A DNA stretch of 64,000 bases from Symsagittifera roscoffensis (taxonomy: Eukaryota; Xenacoelomorpha; Acoela; Convolutidae). How positions within the stretch are numbered: the stretch's first letter is position 1; the number at the start of each line of letters is the position of its first letter. A program made the position numbers and the translations under genes. The notes beneath the pieces are model-generated. The model worked only from the letters and a program-made list of their open reading frames with translations, had not been told where the DNA came from and did no database searches. Positions 46,351-57,996 of this stretch are shown one piece after another. Where the stretch lies: contig NC_087065.1 of the NCBI RefSeq assembly GCF_963678635.1, positions 26,061,254 through 26,125,253 of the forward strand. The letters are read 5' to 3'.

Positions 46351-47393
46351 TTGTTTTGATTCGCGCGAGATGAATGAAGTTTTCAACATGTAATTTTCAC
46401 TTGTCCAGAAGAAAAGTGGTACAGTCCGAAAAGCCAAAGCATCCCCTCCTAAACCAACCCATGCGCGATGTTTACGACGTCTTGCCCACCAAGCTCGTCA
46501 AACTGCTCTCTAACATGGAAATCAAGCGGCAAGGACAACCTATTACCAGTGCTGTACAGTTCATCATCGCCCGCTCGAAGTCGCTTGCTTGCTACCAGCG
46601 TCCTGGAAAATAGAAAAATCAACGCTGCGCGTGCAGATAATTTTTTTGTCTCTTTCGGTTCGAGAAGACTTCATGTCGTACGAATTTAGCTCCCATTTTA
46701 TCTTAAAATGAGAAGACATCCGAAAAAAAGTCGAGGAAGTTGGAGAGATGGAGAGATTGGTCGCAATTCGCTCTAATGGATTACTTCTGCAACAACTCAT
46801 AAGCTAACTCAAAAACAGACAGCAGTAAAAAGAAGCATATCGTTCAGTATTTGTCAATATAAATGGTACAAAGCGGGTTGCTTTAGCGTTAGGAATTTTA
46901 GTTGCGATCGTTTTTATAATGTAACATTCGCCCGGAAGATACATATCGACGGAAAATAAAGCTAGGTTCTAAGACGACTGGCCAACGTCTAAACAGAGCT
47001 CTTCATGCTTTTCACCGTCTCTACCGAGCCAGTTCTTTTGGTGGTCTTTCTAACATCGGGTCGACAAAAACTTTACTGCTTTCGGCTTCGGTCAAAACAC
47101 TCAAATTAACTAGATTACATGCAGAAATAGTGAGCTCATGGCTGGGTCTCAGTATCCCCAGACCACGAGGTCACTCCTAAAATCAGGACTACTACTATTT
47201 ATTGAATTATTATTGTTTTTGTTCAGTAGATAAAAATCATCATCTCCATCGAAGATGGATCAACCCTTTCCCCCAACTCCTAGTTTCTCATCTTAGCAGA
47301 ATGAATTCAGATGTTAATTAAATTCAATTCAGGACATAATAGGGAAGCTAAAAGTTTATATAAGATGATAAAAGTTCCAGTCCCGAGACCCCT

Positions 47394-47411
47394 CCGGATT
47401 CTTGAATCCGG
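47394..47411. repeat. Short perfect hairpin
   Basis: CCGGATTC-TT-GAATCCGG, an 8-bp stem with a 2-base loop, extended by further C/G pairing outside. Confidence 0.85.
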
Positions 47412-47454
47412 GGAAATAAGACTCTTCCACCCTTCACCGTTGTTCGCAACGGCC

Positions 47455-47486
47455 TTGCAACTATTGTAGCGACACAATAGTTGCAA
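47455..47486. repeat. 13-bp perfect hairpin
   Basis: TTGCAACTATTGT pairs perfectly with ACAATAGTTGCAA around the loop AGCGAC. It is 45 bases from the previous hairpin. Confidence 0.9.
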
Positions 47487-48087
47487 CTCGGAACGGTCTC
47501 TGCTACTTCTGCAATTTGTTGTTGTTTTCCAATCACAATTCTCGTCGTTATCGCTATCGCAACTAATGTTGATGTGTTTATTTCAGTTTCTTCTCTAAAA
47601 TGGCCGTTTTTGACGTTTCTTAGGATTGTTACGTCACCAATTCGAATTTTTAAAAATTAGGAACTTCCGAATCCTTCAGCCTTCACGATTTGTCCAATCG
47701 TTCGAATAACGCTCTTATCCCTTCGAAACTGCCAATTCAGAAGGTTCGCTGCTAAAAACTCGAAATTGCTGCATCTGCATTTTTGTCCATCTTGGTCGAA
47801 TATCACATGTTCCCCGGACAGTCCGGTCAATGTCTTCATTGAATCTCGCAATGTTCCTAAAATTGGTACAGTGTCATTGAACAGAATTTACAAAATGCAC
47901 GAAATTACTTTTAACCGCGTCATATCGACTCACTGCAGAATATAAATGGCATCATACTACATTACTATAGCCTTCAAATTTTTCATTAATCTGCACATTG
48001 AGGATATGACCTAAGATAAAAACATCTTTTCTGACTTCCAATGTCAATGCCCTGATTAAAAATTTTTTCTCCTAGATTTTTAAAAGA

Positions 48088-48120
48088 TGTTGGTTTGCAG
48101 GACAGTCCTGCCAACCAACA
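48088..48120. repeat. 16-of-17-bp hairpin almost without loop
   Basis: TGTTGGTTTGCAGGAC and GTCCTGCCAACCAACA are inverse with one mismatch around a single A at 48,104. It could also be a palindromic protein-binding site. Confidence 0.85.
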
Positions 48121-48560
48121 AGCTAAAATTATCCTACTATGCTTCTTCCCTTCGGAAATGTTGCTAGTTATTGTCCTGAATATTAAAACTAAGAAACTCT
48201 GTGGTTAGAAAGAACAATGAAACAATCTCCCTCTTCGAGATATTACTCAAGCCTTTCATATCACCACAAAGTGATCAGTTCTCCTAGTTGATTAAAAACA
48301 GTCATGCAGGCTGGAATATTTAAATATACTCTTTACTCAAGCCTTTCTAAATAATTAGTAAGTGTCTCTAAAGCCACTAACTAAAATCAAAATTCAAATT
48401 TATAAATGCAACAAAATCTTTAATGTTCAAAGCTCAACTAAATGTTTCAGTTTTCAATTACAACTTGGTTGCTTAGTTTCTCACTTGAGTTTTTTCACAC
48501 ACATAAAACAATTCTGAATTTTAACTTCTTCTCTTTCGTCACTCCTTTGTTTCTCTTATT

Positions 48561-50533
48561 TTAGTCGTTTAGAAGTTCTAAAACTTCTAACTTCTTCTGA
48601 ATTTCTTTCTTTTTGCCTCTTGTTCTTTCGACCGTTTGTCAATGTTCCATCTCTTCCTCTTGTGACACTGACTGTGAACTTTCAGTTTCTGTGTCTTGCA
48701 ACACATCGTTAGCTATTCTGACGCTGTTGGAAGCAGTCCTCCAACACTTCTGCTCTTCTACCCTCTGTTTGCAACAAGGTAGGGGATCCACGTTAGATTC
48801 TCTGTTTCGGCAGAAGCTGTTGTGGAGACACAACGTCACGTTTCTCTCCAAATCTTCCTTCAACATCTCTTCAAATCTCTCCAAATCTTCTCCTTTCCAC
48901 TACGTTCACTCCTCGTCCTGGAAATTCTCTTTACAGCAGTGTTCACTGCATTCCGATGAGTCACGAAAGCTCGCTTGAAAGCTCCTGCTCCAATGTCCTG
49001 CTGATATCCACTGTACACTCTGCTGTGCTTCGACTTATGCTTCATGGCATGTTCGTACAACCATGCAGTCATGTTAGCTCTGAACCATGGCATCAATCGT
49101 CTTCTTGCCCATATCTTTTTCACTTCCATCGGAATGTTTAGAATCTTGCACATTGTCTCAAAAAGATCTAAATCTTTTAGACAATCCAATTTCTGCAACT
49201 GTTCTCTCGTCGGTGCCTCCTGTCTATTGTTTATTCTCACATGAGCCTCCAGCCATCGTATCGCCATCATAACTCCCACTATCACTATCGTTATGGGCCG
49301 TGATGAGTCTGGTAAACCCATGGAGAGCAGCTCTCCAGAGTCCCAGATCAACACCAGATTACTACGCTCGGGATACCACCAGGTCTGCAGCAAGCAGTGG
49401 CAGGGAAACTCGTCATGCGTCAACATGATGCTCCTCCAATTACGTTTTCACGAAGCTTCCAGTAATGGTTCCACTTCCATCATCACTCGGTGGACTTCAT
49501 CATTCTCGTCTACTGTATTGTATTCCGTAACGGTTGATCCTCTCTGTTTCTGTCTTTCAAAGTCACTGAAGTTCCCACTCACGTATCCCATGAACTTCCT
49601 TCCCAGTATCAATTCCAACTCCTCCTTTGTTCTCTCTGGAACTGCTGAGAACATCTTACATAGCAACTCGTAAGATTTTTCGGACATTCTCGTTAGTCTC
49701 ACACACTTTGGCACTGAGAAGGCTTGATCCACGATCGTTCTCGTACTCTTTACATCCACAGCTACGAGATGCACCGGGTATCTGCTCTTGCACATTGGAG
49801 CCAATGTCGATCCCACTAAATATCGTGCTCCTGATGGTCTACAATAAGACTCACTATGTCTGATGTTCATTTCCGTCTCGATCGCTTCCCTCCATTTTCC
49901 TATGTACTTTTGCTCAGTTTGCAGAACTCCTGGGAACACTTCTACACTGATGGCTCTGACCATCTCATGTTTCTGTTCTAGATTCAATAGTGACTCTAAA
50001 GAACCAAACATGCTGTAGAATCCTAGTGCAGTCACTAGATTCACCTCGGTTCCTCCATGGCAATCTGCGATCAGTTCCGTTTCCGTTCTTGCTTTCATCA
50101 CGACATTCCCAAACAATATCGTCAATTGCTTGTGTTGTCTCTCTAGGGTTTTTACCCAATCCAGACCTCCACAAACGTGACCTTCCAGTCCACAGACTTC
50201 CACCAGACAGCTACCAGGTTTGACCCAGTCTTCTGGTCCCCAGCCAGGCAACTCCACTTTGTCTTCCCCGTTGCTTCTAGAGGCTGTTATCATCACATGA
50301 TATATGATGCTCAGGTCACGCAGGTTACAATCTGCATTCAGCTCCCTCTGCACGTCTTGTGTCGCCCGTAATATCGAGTCAGCATTGGGACTAGGACACC
50401 ATGATGGTCTCATCAGTTCCCACACTACCATCAAGCTCGTTCTCAGTAGTTCGTCTGAGAAGCCCAACCCAAACTCCACTCTTTTTTCGGATTTTGGTAC
50501 GGAAAGCGCAGTCACCTCTTCTTCCAAGACCAT
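48561..50533 (-). pseudogene. Unassigned C-terminal part of the giant frame
   Basis: Frame 50,533-49,448 and, in the same frame after a TGA at 49,448-49,450, 49,426-48,860. A frameshift near 48,880 then leads into 48,884-48,639 and, past another TGA, to a final TAA at 48,561. Features seen: acidic/globular N-half, Cys/His scattered without a clear finger (SYCRPSGARY), a helical basic region (KHKSKHSRVYSGYQQDIG, AVKRISRTRSERSGKEK) and a charged end (EEEME). No known domain. Confidence 0.45.
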
Positions 50534-53500
50534 CCCAATTTGGTCTGCGGATTATTAGCGCTCTTAATCGTTACAATTCTCGACGTCCAGAATCTTAGCA
50601 ACACTGCCTGCTCGTAATCGAAGAAGCAATCGCGTATGTCTTCACTCAGGAAAGGGTTGTACGCTATCCCTATGATTCCGGAGACGTAGCTGTACGACTT
50701 CTTCTTGATTGGTCCACAGTACTCACTGGATTTCGGTAGTGCCCCCATAGATTCTTTAGTGAGTCTTAGCTCCTTGTTTGAAAATCTCCTGATATAGTCT
50801 ATCTTTCTCATGGGCTCTAACTCCTCAGGTTCTTTCATATTCACCCTCATCGGCTTGCTTTGATGCATCTCCAGCAGTGCCAGCAAGAGTAAGGCTTTTG
50901 CTCGTTCATCGCCTTCCCTCAGCATCTTGACACAGGTGTTCAATGCTGGTACTGAAATCTGCTCTATCAGGAATCGATTGAAACAGAGAGCATCTCTCCG
51001 CTTCGCGCACGCTACTGCTGCTCCCTCTTGGGTTATCAGATCACTCAGGTTCATCATAAGGAAAACTTTCTCTTCATTTGACCTTTTCCATTCTTCTGAG
51101 TCATATTACCCGCGAGTTAATCCCATCATGCACCAGGCGAACCTCAGTTGTAATTCGGTTCTTACGTAGGGTACTGCCATGAGAGCGTGTATTCTCGGCG
51201 CAGTCCTCATTTCCTCTTCGAAGTACTTCAACACCACTGCTTTCCATGGAAGGCTCACTAACTGCTCGATCGTTTCCGCCTGCATCTCGGATAAAATTCA
51301 ATACGCCTTTTGCTTGAGGGTGGTGCCTCGCAACCTTGTCTCCAGATAACCTTCCATGGCCATTTCGTCTTCCAGAGCCATCACATACCCTCTAGCCGAG
51401 TTTCGGTATTCTAATATCTCCATGTATCCACCGGCGGGTTCATCTATTGACACAGTCTCCGACACTGTCAGTCGGTTATACTCCACTGGTACTAGTTGTC
51501 CTGCGGCACTTCCCTTTCCGTGGTTCATGGGAGATGGTTTAAAGTCTTTCATTGTGCTTTCTCCACATTGGCTAAGTATCTCCATTTCTAAGGTTGCTCC
51601 AGTCAGAGTGCGGTCACTCCTTTTGGATTTGTAACCTGTTGACTTTATCCCTGCCATGAGAATGGGTGGCACCATCGCTACATCGATTAACATTCTGTCC
51701 GTGCCAGGTAATTGATAATCACCTTGTCCCAAATACATGGCCTCTTCGACTCGGTTTCGTTTCGCTGAATTGACAGCTTTCATTGATATCTCTGAATCCA
51801 CCTTCGTCTTTCCTACTCTCCTCGGCATCACCTTGCTGCCTTACTTCATCTTCATCTCATTGATCTTATCAATCACCAATTTTGATCGCATCGTTCCCCT
51901 CCTGGTTCTTGACAGATACACCACCTCTCCTTTATCATCCTGCGGTGTCATCTTGATGGGAGAGTTCGCTTTACTTTCATCAGTGGCTGAGTCAATCAAC
52001 AACTCACTCAATCTCCCTTCACACTCATCAAGTTTGTCAAGGACTTCCCGCATCAATGGTCGGTTGAGACCTATTTTCAAAATGGACTGGGTCCCATAGC
52101 TCTGAACCACTGTCCAGATTTCTTCCATGAACGCCACTCTGTCCAATCTGCATCCCGTCCTACTTTCATGGTCTCGATGATGTACTTCCCACTCTTCCTG
52201 GGGCAACGTTCCCTAGAAAGGTACTCTGGCTGAGCCCTCTATTCTTCTTCTCCTAGGTGATTCCATGAGGATTCTTTGTTCGTTATTTCTCGAATTGCCA
52301 GGAGAGCTGCTCTCAGGCAAATTCCGTTTTATTTCTGTAAAGGCTGACGGAGGTTCCAGTGTCGAAATGCCTTCATCTGCTGGCTCAGTCGCCTCCAACC
52401 TATCCGCGTTGTTCTCAAGATCACTGAAGATATTGAAATCCAGGCTGGATATTCCTCCTGTCGATGCCCTGTCGTCTTCCCCAACAGCTTGACTGGCATC
52501 TTGTTGCATGGGTTCTTCCGCTTGACGGCTTCCTCCCTGTCCGTCGTCTCCTTCTGACATATCCTTCTTCGAGCTTGAGGGTCCTTGCTTTTCAGTGTTG
52601 GCCCCTTCCGAAAATTTCGGTATGATCAGTGTGCCAGCTGATCCATCTTACTCTTCTCCATGGACCACTTTGATTTCCTCGCAGCCGAAGGGTGCTAGGA
52701 AGGTTCTCGCCTGCAGCGTTCCTCCTACTTTCAATTCCGGTTTCACACTAGTCAGGATCAAGGAGGCCTCAGACAGTTCGGTCCTGCCTCTCATCTTCAT
52801 AGGCGCTAAGCCTAATCCCGCCCATTCCTCGTCAAATCTTCCAAGCTTGGGAGTCGCGGCGTTGCTTATTCGCCTTCTCGTCGCTTGATCCGTATAGGCA
52901 AATCGTGTGTATTGTAACACGGCGGCATTTCTCCCCACAAAGTATGGATCCATCGTTCCCACGAACTTCCCTATTCTCCTTTCATTGGTTTCAAATGCTC
53001 TCAGTCTAGGAGTTTGTACCACGGAGACTGCTCCGAGCAACATCCTTCTTATCAGAGGGAATTCGGGGATTTCTACCGGCAGCTTCTCGTAATCACCCCA
53101 ATCTTTCGTCTCTTCTCTCACCTTGTGAAATAATGCAGTGAGACGAGGCACTCTGGTTATCTCACCATTCGTTTTATCATAGGGTCTCAGATTCCAAAGC
53201 TTCGGAAACACCTCGATGTGTCCTCTTACTACTTCTCCCATGCGATCACGGAAGTGTTCGTCAAAATTGATGACTGTCATTTCTGGCTCTGATATCTTCG
53301 CAAACAACAGATCTTCACTCATGAGCTCCCGCAACACGTGCTGCTCACACCAGTTCAGCGCACTACCGTCCACTGCTGATATGAGGTTCAGGTGCAGCAC
53401 CGACCTCCTGTACGCCTCCACCTTGACATCAGGGAACGCAAATGTGACTGCTGGTCCATAGATCACTGTCACAAACTCCGTGGCTCCTCTGATCAACGCT

Positions 53501-53568
53501 AAGGGATCAGTCCTCATGGCCAAGCACAGATCGGTTAGTAGGGGCATGCCCCCAACATGTCGTCTCAC
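50512..53568 (-). pseudogene. Unassigned central part of the giant frame
   Basis: A single reading frame over 3 kb, interrupted only by stops at 52,648 (TAA), 52,213 (TAG), 51,841 (TAA), 51,298 (TGA) and one near 51,112 (TAA). Residues from 53,568 look globular (EFVTVIYGPAVTFAFPDV, ALNWCEQHVLRELMSEDLL). The segment 52,560-52,213 is acidic and disordered (GDDGQGGSRQAEEPMQQD) and ends in a basic patch (SPRRRRIEG). The stretch 51,831-50,512 is mixed. No family recognised. Junction to the next frame is at about 50,525. Confidence 0.45.
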
Positions 53569-53687
53569 ATCTTATTCTCTCTCGATAGTCTCATCTTCTC
53601 CCGTTCCAAAGCGATTTTGTTGTAAGAGATATTGGATAAGAGTGTGTCTCAGGTTTCTTATCTTATTCCACTAGTCCGTGGCTTTCT

Positions 53688-55795
53688 TCATGTCCAATTT
53701 TCTCCCCTCTCCTTCGTCTGCTCTGGACAACGTGTCAGCTTCATTAATCCTCCCAAGTTTCCGTGAGTAATCGCAATCAACGTTAGAAGTCCATCCAACC
53801 GCAGGTTCTGAACTCCTTCGGTGAGCAGTACCGCCGGTCCTTTCACGAAACTCTCTGTCCCAAACGTCACAAACAAGGCTAGTAGCTCCACAATCGATAC
53901 TTCCACTACTGCTTGGAGGAATTCCTTTATCAAGTAATGAGAAACTTTCGGGTAAACTTTCGCCAAGAAGGACGCGGTCCATCCGGCTCCCAACCCTTCC
54001 AGCATGCTATCTGTTCGTTCAAAGCCTTCTTCCCCCTTCACTTCCTGGGTCCAGAAGGTTTCCAAGGTAATCTGGCACTTTCTATTCACAAACTCAGCCG
54101 TCTTTTCTTCAGCATTTTCCGCTAGGTTCACCTCCTTCAACAAGTAGGCATGGATTTTCTTAATTATTATGGGGCCTTGCTCAAAAGCATCTGCACCCAA
54201 TGCCGCTACTGGAGGACTTAGATGTAACCACTGGTTGGCCTCCGGTTTAATCCTCAAAACCATTGCCTCCAAATGAGCTCTAGTCTCCTGTGAATTCTTC
54301 CTTCTCGCTTTTTCACCTGTTACTTCCATTGCTCGGAACCATAAGTCGTTCGACATCGCTGTGACCACTCGATGGTCTTCGTCTATTCCCGGTTTAAGTT
54401 TGAGCTGTCGACTCAAGTTGGACAGTTCTAACCCCAGCACCTCATCCAACACTAACATGTGCAGCGCATGGTCCTTGAATCCTCTCATCGCGTTCGAGAT
54501 ATCTGACCACACCGCAGGTAGTTCAGCCCTGAGTGGTCTCAGGTTCTCCATCTCTATTATTCGATTTGGGGCTGATATGATTACCTCATATTTCCCTTCC
54601 GAAAGCAAGGTCACGATCGCATACACGAATTTCAATCCATCCGGGAGACATGTATACCCCGGAGACAGCGCGAACACTACTCTCGGTGTCACCTTGGTGA
54701 ACGACCCCTCCTTCGTCGCATCCACAACTTCACCCATTGACTCCAGGATATCCTTTATCGCTGGCCACACTGCATTTTCTGCCATTTACTGCTCAGAAAA
54801 CCTCAATTGTGCTAGTGGTCATTGATGCCAGCAAACATAATCGTGACTGGGTTCATGTCCGTCTGTCTTTGTACCCCTATTGCCAGAGATACGGCTTGCA
54901 GTAGGTCCAGGTCAACCGCTGCCAACATTATGACATCCGGCCAAAACAGAGACTTGGAAGTCTACACGAACTCTGAATTCGCTACTATCAAAATCTTGGC
55001 CTTCCTCATTTCTGCTTTGTCGTACGCGGCAAAGATGGTCTCATCTTTCTTTATCGCTTTCAATCCGCCGTATCTTTGGACGTCACCATCTTGACTCACT
55101 TGTTTCGGGTATATTATATCTTTCACGTGACCTGGGGGTGAACTCAACTGCCTGAACATCTTCACATGTTGTCCGATCGGCGCCCTTGTTACCAGAAATC
55201 TTCCAGGTCTCTCTTCTCGATTCCCTTCATCATGATTCAACCTCATGTCCTGCAATGGTCTTGCGTTCACTGGTCCCATTGTGTTATTAGAGGGCAGTCC
55301 CTCTAGTTCAGCAAATCTCAAGGCCTTCGTGGGGCTGAAATTGATGCCAGTGGCTATTAACCAGTCTACGCCTGTTATTGAGCACATTCTACTGACGGAT
55401 AGCCTCGCTCCATTCAGCATCCTCCTGGCATCCTCGATGAAGCTCACCCTCTGGAGATCCAGCTTCATTAGTTCATCCTTGTACACATGCCAGGGAGATG
55501 GTATGGGTCTTGACCACATCAATGAGCCTCTATCCGGGCGTCTCTCCTCTCGACTGGTACTTGTCGTCTCCGATCTCGTGTCTGATCTGGACGTGCCAGT
55601 TGCCTCTTCCATTGGGTTGACTGGCCCTAGTCTTCTCCTAGGATGAATGGTCCTCCTCACCGGCGCTTCTCCCAATCGATCCTGAACGTCTGTCCTTTGA
55701 CCTGGTTCGCTGGGGCTCTGTTGTCTGTATTTCGTGACGGCCGGGACCGTCCCCAAGCGTGTTTCCAGGCTAGGAGGCACAAAGGTGGTAATCAC
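53688..55795 (-). pseudogene. Second, degenerate SGNH-like module
   Basis: Frames 55,795-54,962 and 54,785-53,688, joined through 54,961-54,786 where stops (TAG about 54,959, TAG 54,812, TGA near 54,805) lie in otherwise coding-like sequence. The N-terminus is Arg/Ser-rich and disordered (EEATGTSRSDTRSETTSTSR). Then comes a strand ending KILIVANSEFV where block I GDS would sit, and about 45 residues on, MFAGINDH, which resembles the GxND block III. EVIISAPNR follows at an appropriate distance. The serine block is atypical, so catalysis is doubtful; it may be a binding-only duplicate of the first module. Confidence 0.45.
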
Positions 55796-56532
55796 GTGTC
55801 ATTCGATGTTCCTTCCTCCTTTAGCACTCCTGTGTCAAAGAGTTCTACTTCCAACTCATCCAACCGCTCTTGGTAGACTCGATTCAACCAAGCCTGTCCT
55901 TCTATACTATCGAAGTGGATGCCGTCCGTGGTCAGCCTGGCCTGATCCACAGCTCTCAACTCATGTTCAATGTCCATGAGGATCATTCTTCCGGCATTCC
56001 GACTTGCGAGATTCCTCAAAATATTATTCCACCTGACGACTCCTTCGTTGTGCCTTCTACCTGCTGCTGTCAAGCTCCTTGCGTTCATTGGCACAGTGCA
56101 AACGGTCAGTACCGCTTAGTTGAATTTCTGCCAGAGAGTAGTAAACAAGCACACCATCATTGATTCCCATAGTGCTTCCTGCTCATCCGAACCTCTAGAG
56201 ATGTCATTCGTTCCAACCAGGATCATCACATTGGGGATCCTCTCTGGATTCCTTAGTTCCACCATCCGATATAACTGGGCTATCGTCGGGCCTCCGAAGG
56301 CCATCACCGTGGTAACCCAAGAAGTCCTCAAATTCGATAGTACTCTGACTAAGCTGTCTCCCAGTATCAGATGTGATGTCCCCAGTGGCGGTTGTTGCAG
56401 GTTTACTGCCGGGTTCCAAGTCGATCGATTGAAGCAAGCTCTCGGATCTGTCTCCGGAACTCCTGTGAAGTTATATCTCAATTGATTATTCTTTTGTAGG
56501 TCTATTACACGTGACACTTTCTTCGCTGGCAT
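55792..56532 (-). pseudogene. SGNH/GDSL-type hydrolase domain
   Basis: An esterase/lipase-fold domain inside the giant frame. Block I is HLILGDSLVRVL with nucleophile Ser60 (numbering from 56,532). Block II Gly is in AFGGPTIAQL (about 80), and block III is MILVGTNDIS with Asn109. After an in-frame TAA at 56,116-56,118 the same frame continues, and block V is DGIHFD with Asp57 and His60 of the 56,094 segment (His codon 55,917-55,915). All four SGNH positions are therefore present in order with normal spacing (about 200 residues). SGNH enzymes hydrolyse esters of lipids or carbohydrates, and an esterase of this fold is known in ORF1 of some CR1/L2-type LINEs. Substrate unknown. Confidence 0.85.
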
Positions 56533-57583
56533 CTTCTGTATTCTTCTCTCTGGGGCCTCGAGCTCCCCATTAGTGGCGTCGTGTCGCTAATTCCCTGTCT
56601 GATCACGGTCTGGGAGAGTCGTACTCTGCCCGTGTCGTCGATCGTTCCATAGGGTGCAGTCACCCCGGAACCTGGCGCATTCTTCTTGGCGACCAGTCGT
56701 CCAGCTGTCTCAATCAGCTTCCTCACCGTTTGTTCCACGACGGGGTCACCCAAGGTGTCACTAGGGTCCGGGATTGTCACTCGATCTGTTGCTGTCGGAG
56801 CCGTGTCTCACGTGTCTGACTCATTTCTCGAGGCGTCAAGAGCTCCATCGGGGACTGCCCACGAGGAATACTCCTTGCAGGTATCACCTTCTCCACGGCC
56901 GTTGTCAACGCCATCCGTTCCGATCGCTCCTTGTAGTTCTGCCTCAAGCGCTCAATTTCTTCACCCTGCTTTTTGTTGCATTCTTCGAACAATCTCTTCC
57001 ACATGTCTCTGTCGTCCTCCGCAATGAGCATGGTCTTAGTCACCTCGTCCAGCTCCCTTTTTGTCCTTTCCAGTTCGTCCTTTATCCCATCCAGTTCTTG
57101 CATGGTTTGGCTCGTCTGAGCCTTTTGTTCTACTTTCGCCCTCTTTGGTGGCACAGCTGCTCTCAGTGGTGAACCAGACGAGGCATCCTCGCTGTTCATC
57201 TCCTGATGCATTCTCGACAGCCCAGGTTTGGGCTTGGAGGGCATAGGCATTTCACCTGGTTGGTAAGTTCTAGAACTTCCCAATCCAGGCTCATTCGCCA
57301 GGTCACTCCCTGAGAGAGCCCCGTTTCTCCACCTCATCACTCTCATGTTCGGGCGGTCTAGTACTCCCATCTCTCCACATGCTGCCATCAATAGGACTTC
57401 CGTGGGGCGATCCCCACGGTTGTCATGCCCCAAGATGTTTATCAGGGCGGTCAGCAACATGACTACCTCTGGGTCCTCCAGAGCGAAGTCTCAATCCATT
57501 AGCCGACGATAGATCGCATCTATCATCGGTCCTACATATGCCTCTGCCAGGTCCATCAATTCGTCTAAGTTGAAATTATCCAT
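56505..57583 (-). pseudogene. N-terminal segment: helical start, Pro-rich linker, coiled coil
   Basis: Begins MDNFNLDELMDLAEAYVGPM (ATG at 57,583). A TGA interrupts at about 57,490, then the frame from 57,460 continues. A Pro/Ser/basic linker (SKPKPGLSRMHQ, PPKRAKVEQK with PPKRAKV as a possible nuclear signal) leads to a charged coiled coil (about residues 120-185: ELDGIKDELERTKRELDEVT and onward, EEIERLRQNYKERSERM). The frame shifts near 56,780 to 56,780-56,505 and again near 56,540 into the SGNH frame. The layout resembles a nucleoprotein or Gag-like self-assembly region, but there is no CCHC knuckle, so a gag role is only a guess. Confidence 0.5.
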
Positions 57584-57996
57584 TCTGTTCTTCAGGTTCG
57601 ATTTATTCTGATTCCAAGGTTTGACTCAAGTGAGCAATTAATTGATCAATCAGGATCTAGAAAAGAGGTCACGAATATCACACTTGTCAGTTTCACCTTA
57701 ACTTCTTGTTAAAATTTACTTAAGAACAGTCAGATAAAAAGATTTTTATCCTAAAAATTGTTTAATATCAATCGTTCTCTAAAATTTTGGAATTCGACCT
57801 AAAATTGGACAGTCCAAACTTTGGATCTATTCCTAAGATCGTCATTCAGTTGTTCATGGTCACTAAACCCTTCTTACCAAAGATCTTAATAACATAACAC
57901 ATAACATATTATACATATCACACATATCACACACTACACACAACTTAGTCTTTAGCCTAACACCCTCTCGCACGTCACTCAGTCTATACTTAAGTA
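57584..57996 (-). promoter_or_regulatory. Spacer with candidate splice signals or LTR-like start
   Basis: 413 bases between the macro-domain stop and the ATG of the giant frame, AT-rich unlike both neighbours. In minus orientation it has a good donor (TTTG|GTAAGAAG at 57,877) and acceptor (CTCTTTTCTAG| ending 57,657), a possible 221-base intron for making a subgenomic message. It also has a purine run GCGAGAGGG followed by TGTTAGGC near 57,960, which could be a polypurine tract and LTR start. The two readings are alternatives; neither is proven. GT-rich repeats (TGTGTGATATGTGTGATATG) lie at about 57,900-57,940. Confidence 0.35.

Larger units (their letters stand above)
46351..48560. other. 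Junction region between Polinton and retroelement
   Basis: No recognised gene. The frame 46,374-46,613 (+) is codon-like over its second half (HPLLNQPMRDVYDVLPTKLV) but unassigned. A TATATAAA-type motif in minus orientation lies near 47,357-47,363, next to several strong hairpins (separate entries), as might be expected for regulatory DNA or an LTR downstream of the 48,561-57,583 frame. No partner LTR is present in the window, so this is only a suggestion. Frames 47,657-47,851 and 47,348-47,536 (minus) are unassigned. Confidence 0.35.
48561..57583 (-). pseudogene. Giant 9-kb reading frame in env position of a Gypsy-type element
   Basis: From ATG 57,583-57,581 to TAA 48,561-48,563, about 3,000 codons remain recognisable, but frame changes and stops divide them. 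Frame pieces: 57,583-56,777; 56,780-56,505; 56,532-55,792; 55,795-54,962; 54,785-53,688; 53,568-50,512 (one frame with several stops); 50,533-48,860; 48,884-48,561. In-frame stops include TAA at 56,116, 52,648 and 51,841, TAG at 52,213 and 54,812, and TGA at 51,298 and 49,448. At each stop the same frame continues with similar codon-like composition, so this was a single long gene or polyprotein. Domains seen: coiled coil, SGNH hydrolase, second SGNH-like module; the rest is unassigned. It follows the pol region on the same strand after a 413-base spacer. Confidence 0.7.

Noticed and set aside
46120-46437. Frames running through the N gap as genes
   Set aside because: They exist only because N codons were read as open; the true frame left of the gap is the capsid gene.
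49293-49673. Long plus-strand frames across 48,600-64,000 (for example 49,293, 54,361, 61,256)
   Set aside because: They are antisense shadows of the minus-strand retroelement frames, which carry the recognisable domains.
55792-56780. GTGA stop/start overlaps (at 56,777-56,780 and 55,792-55,795) as translational coupling of separate genes
   Set aside because: The upstream sequence is coding-like in the new frame's neighbourhood and the GTG starts are only an artefact of permissive start calling. Frameshifts in one long frame explain them better, and the setting is eukaryotic.
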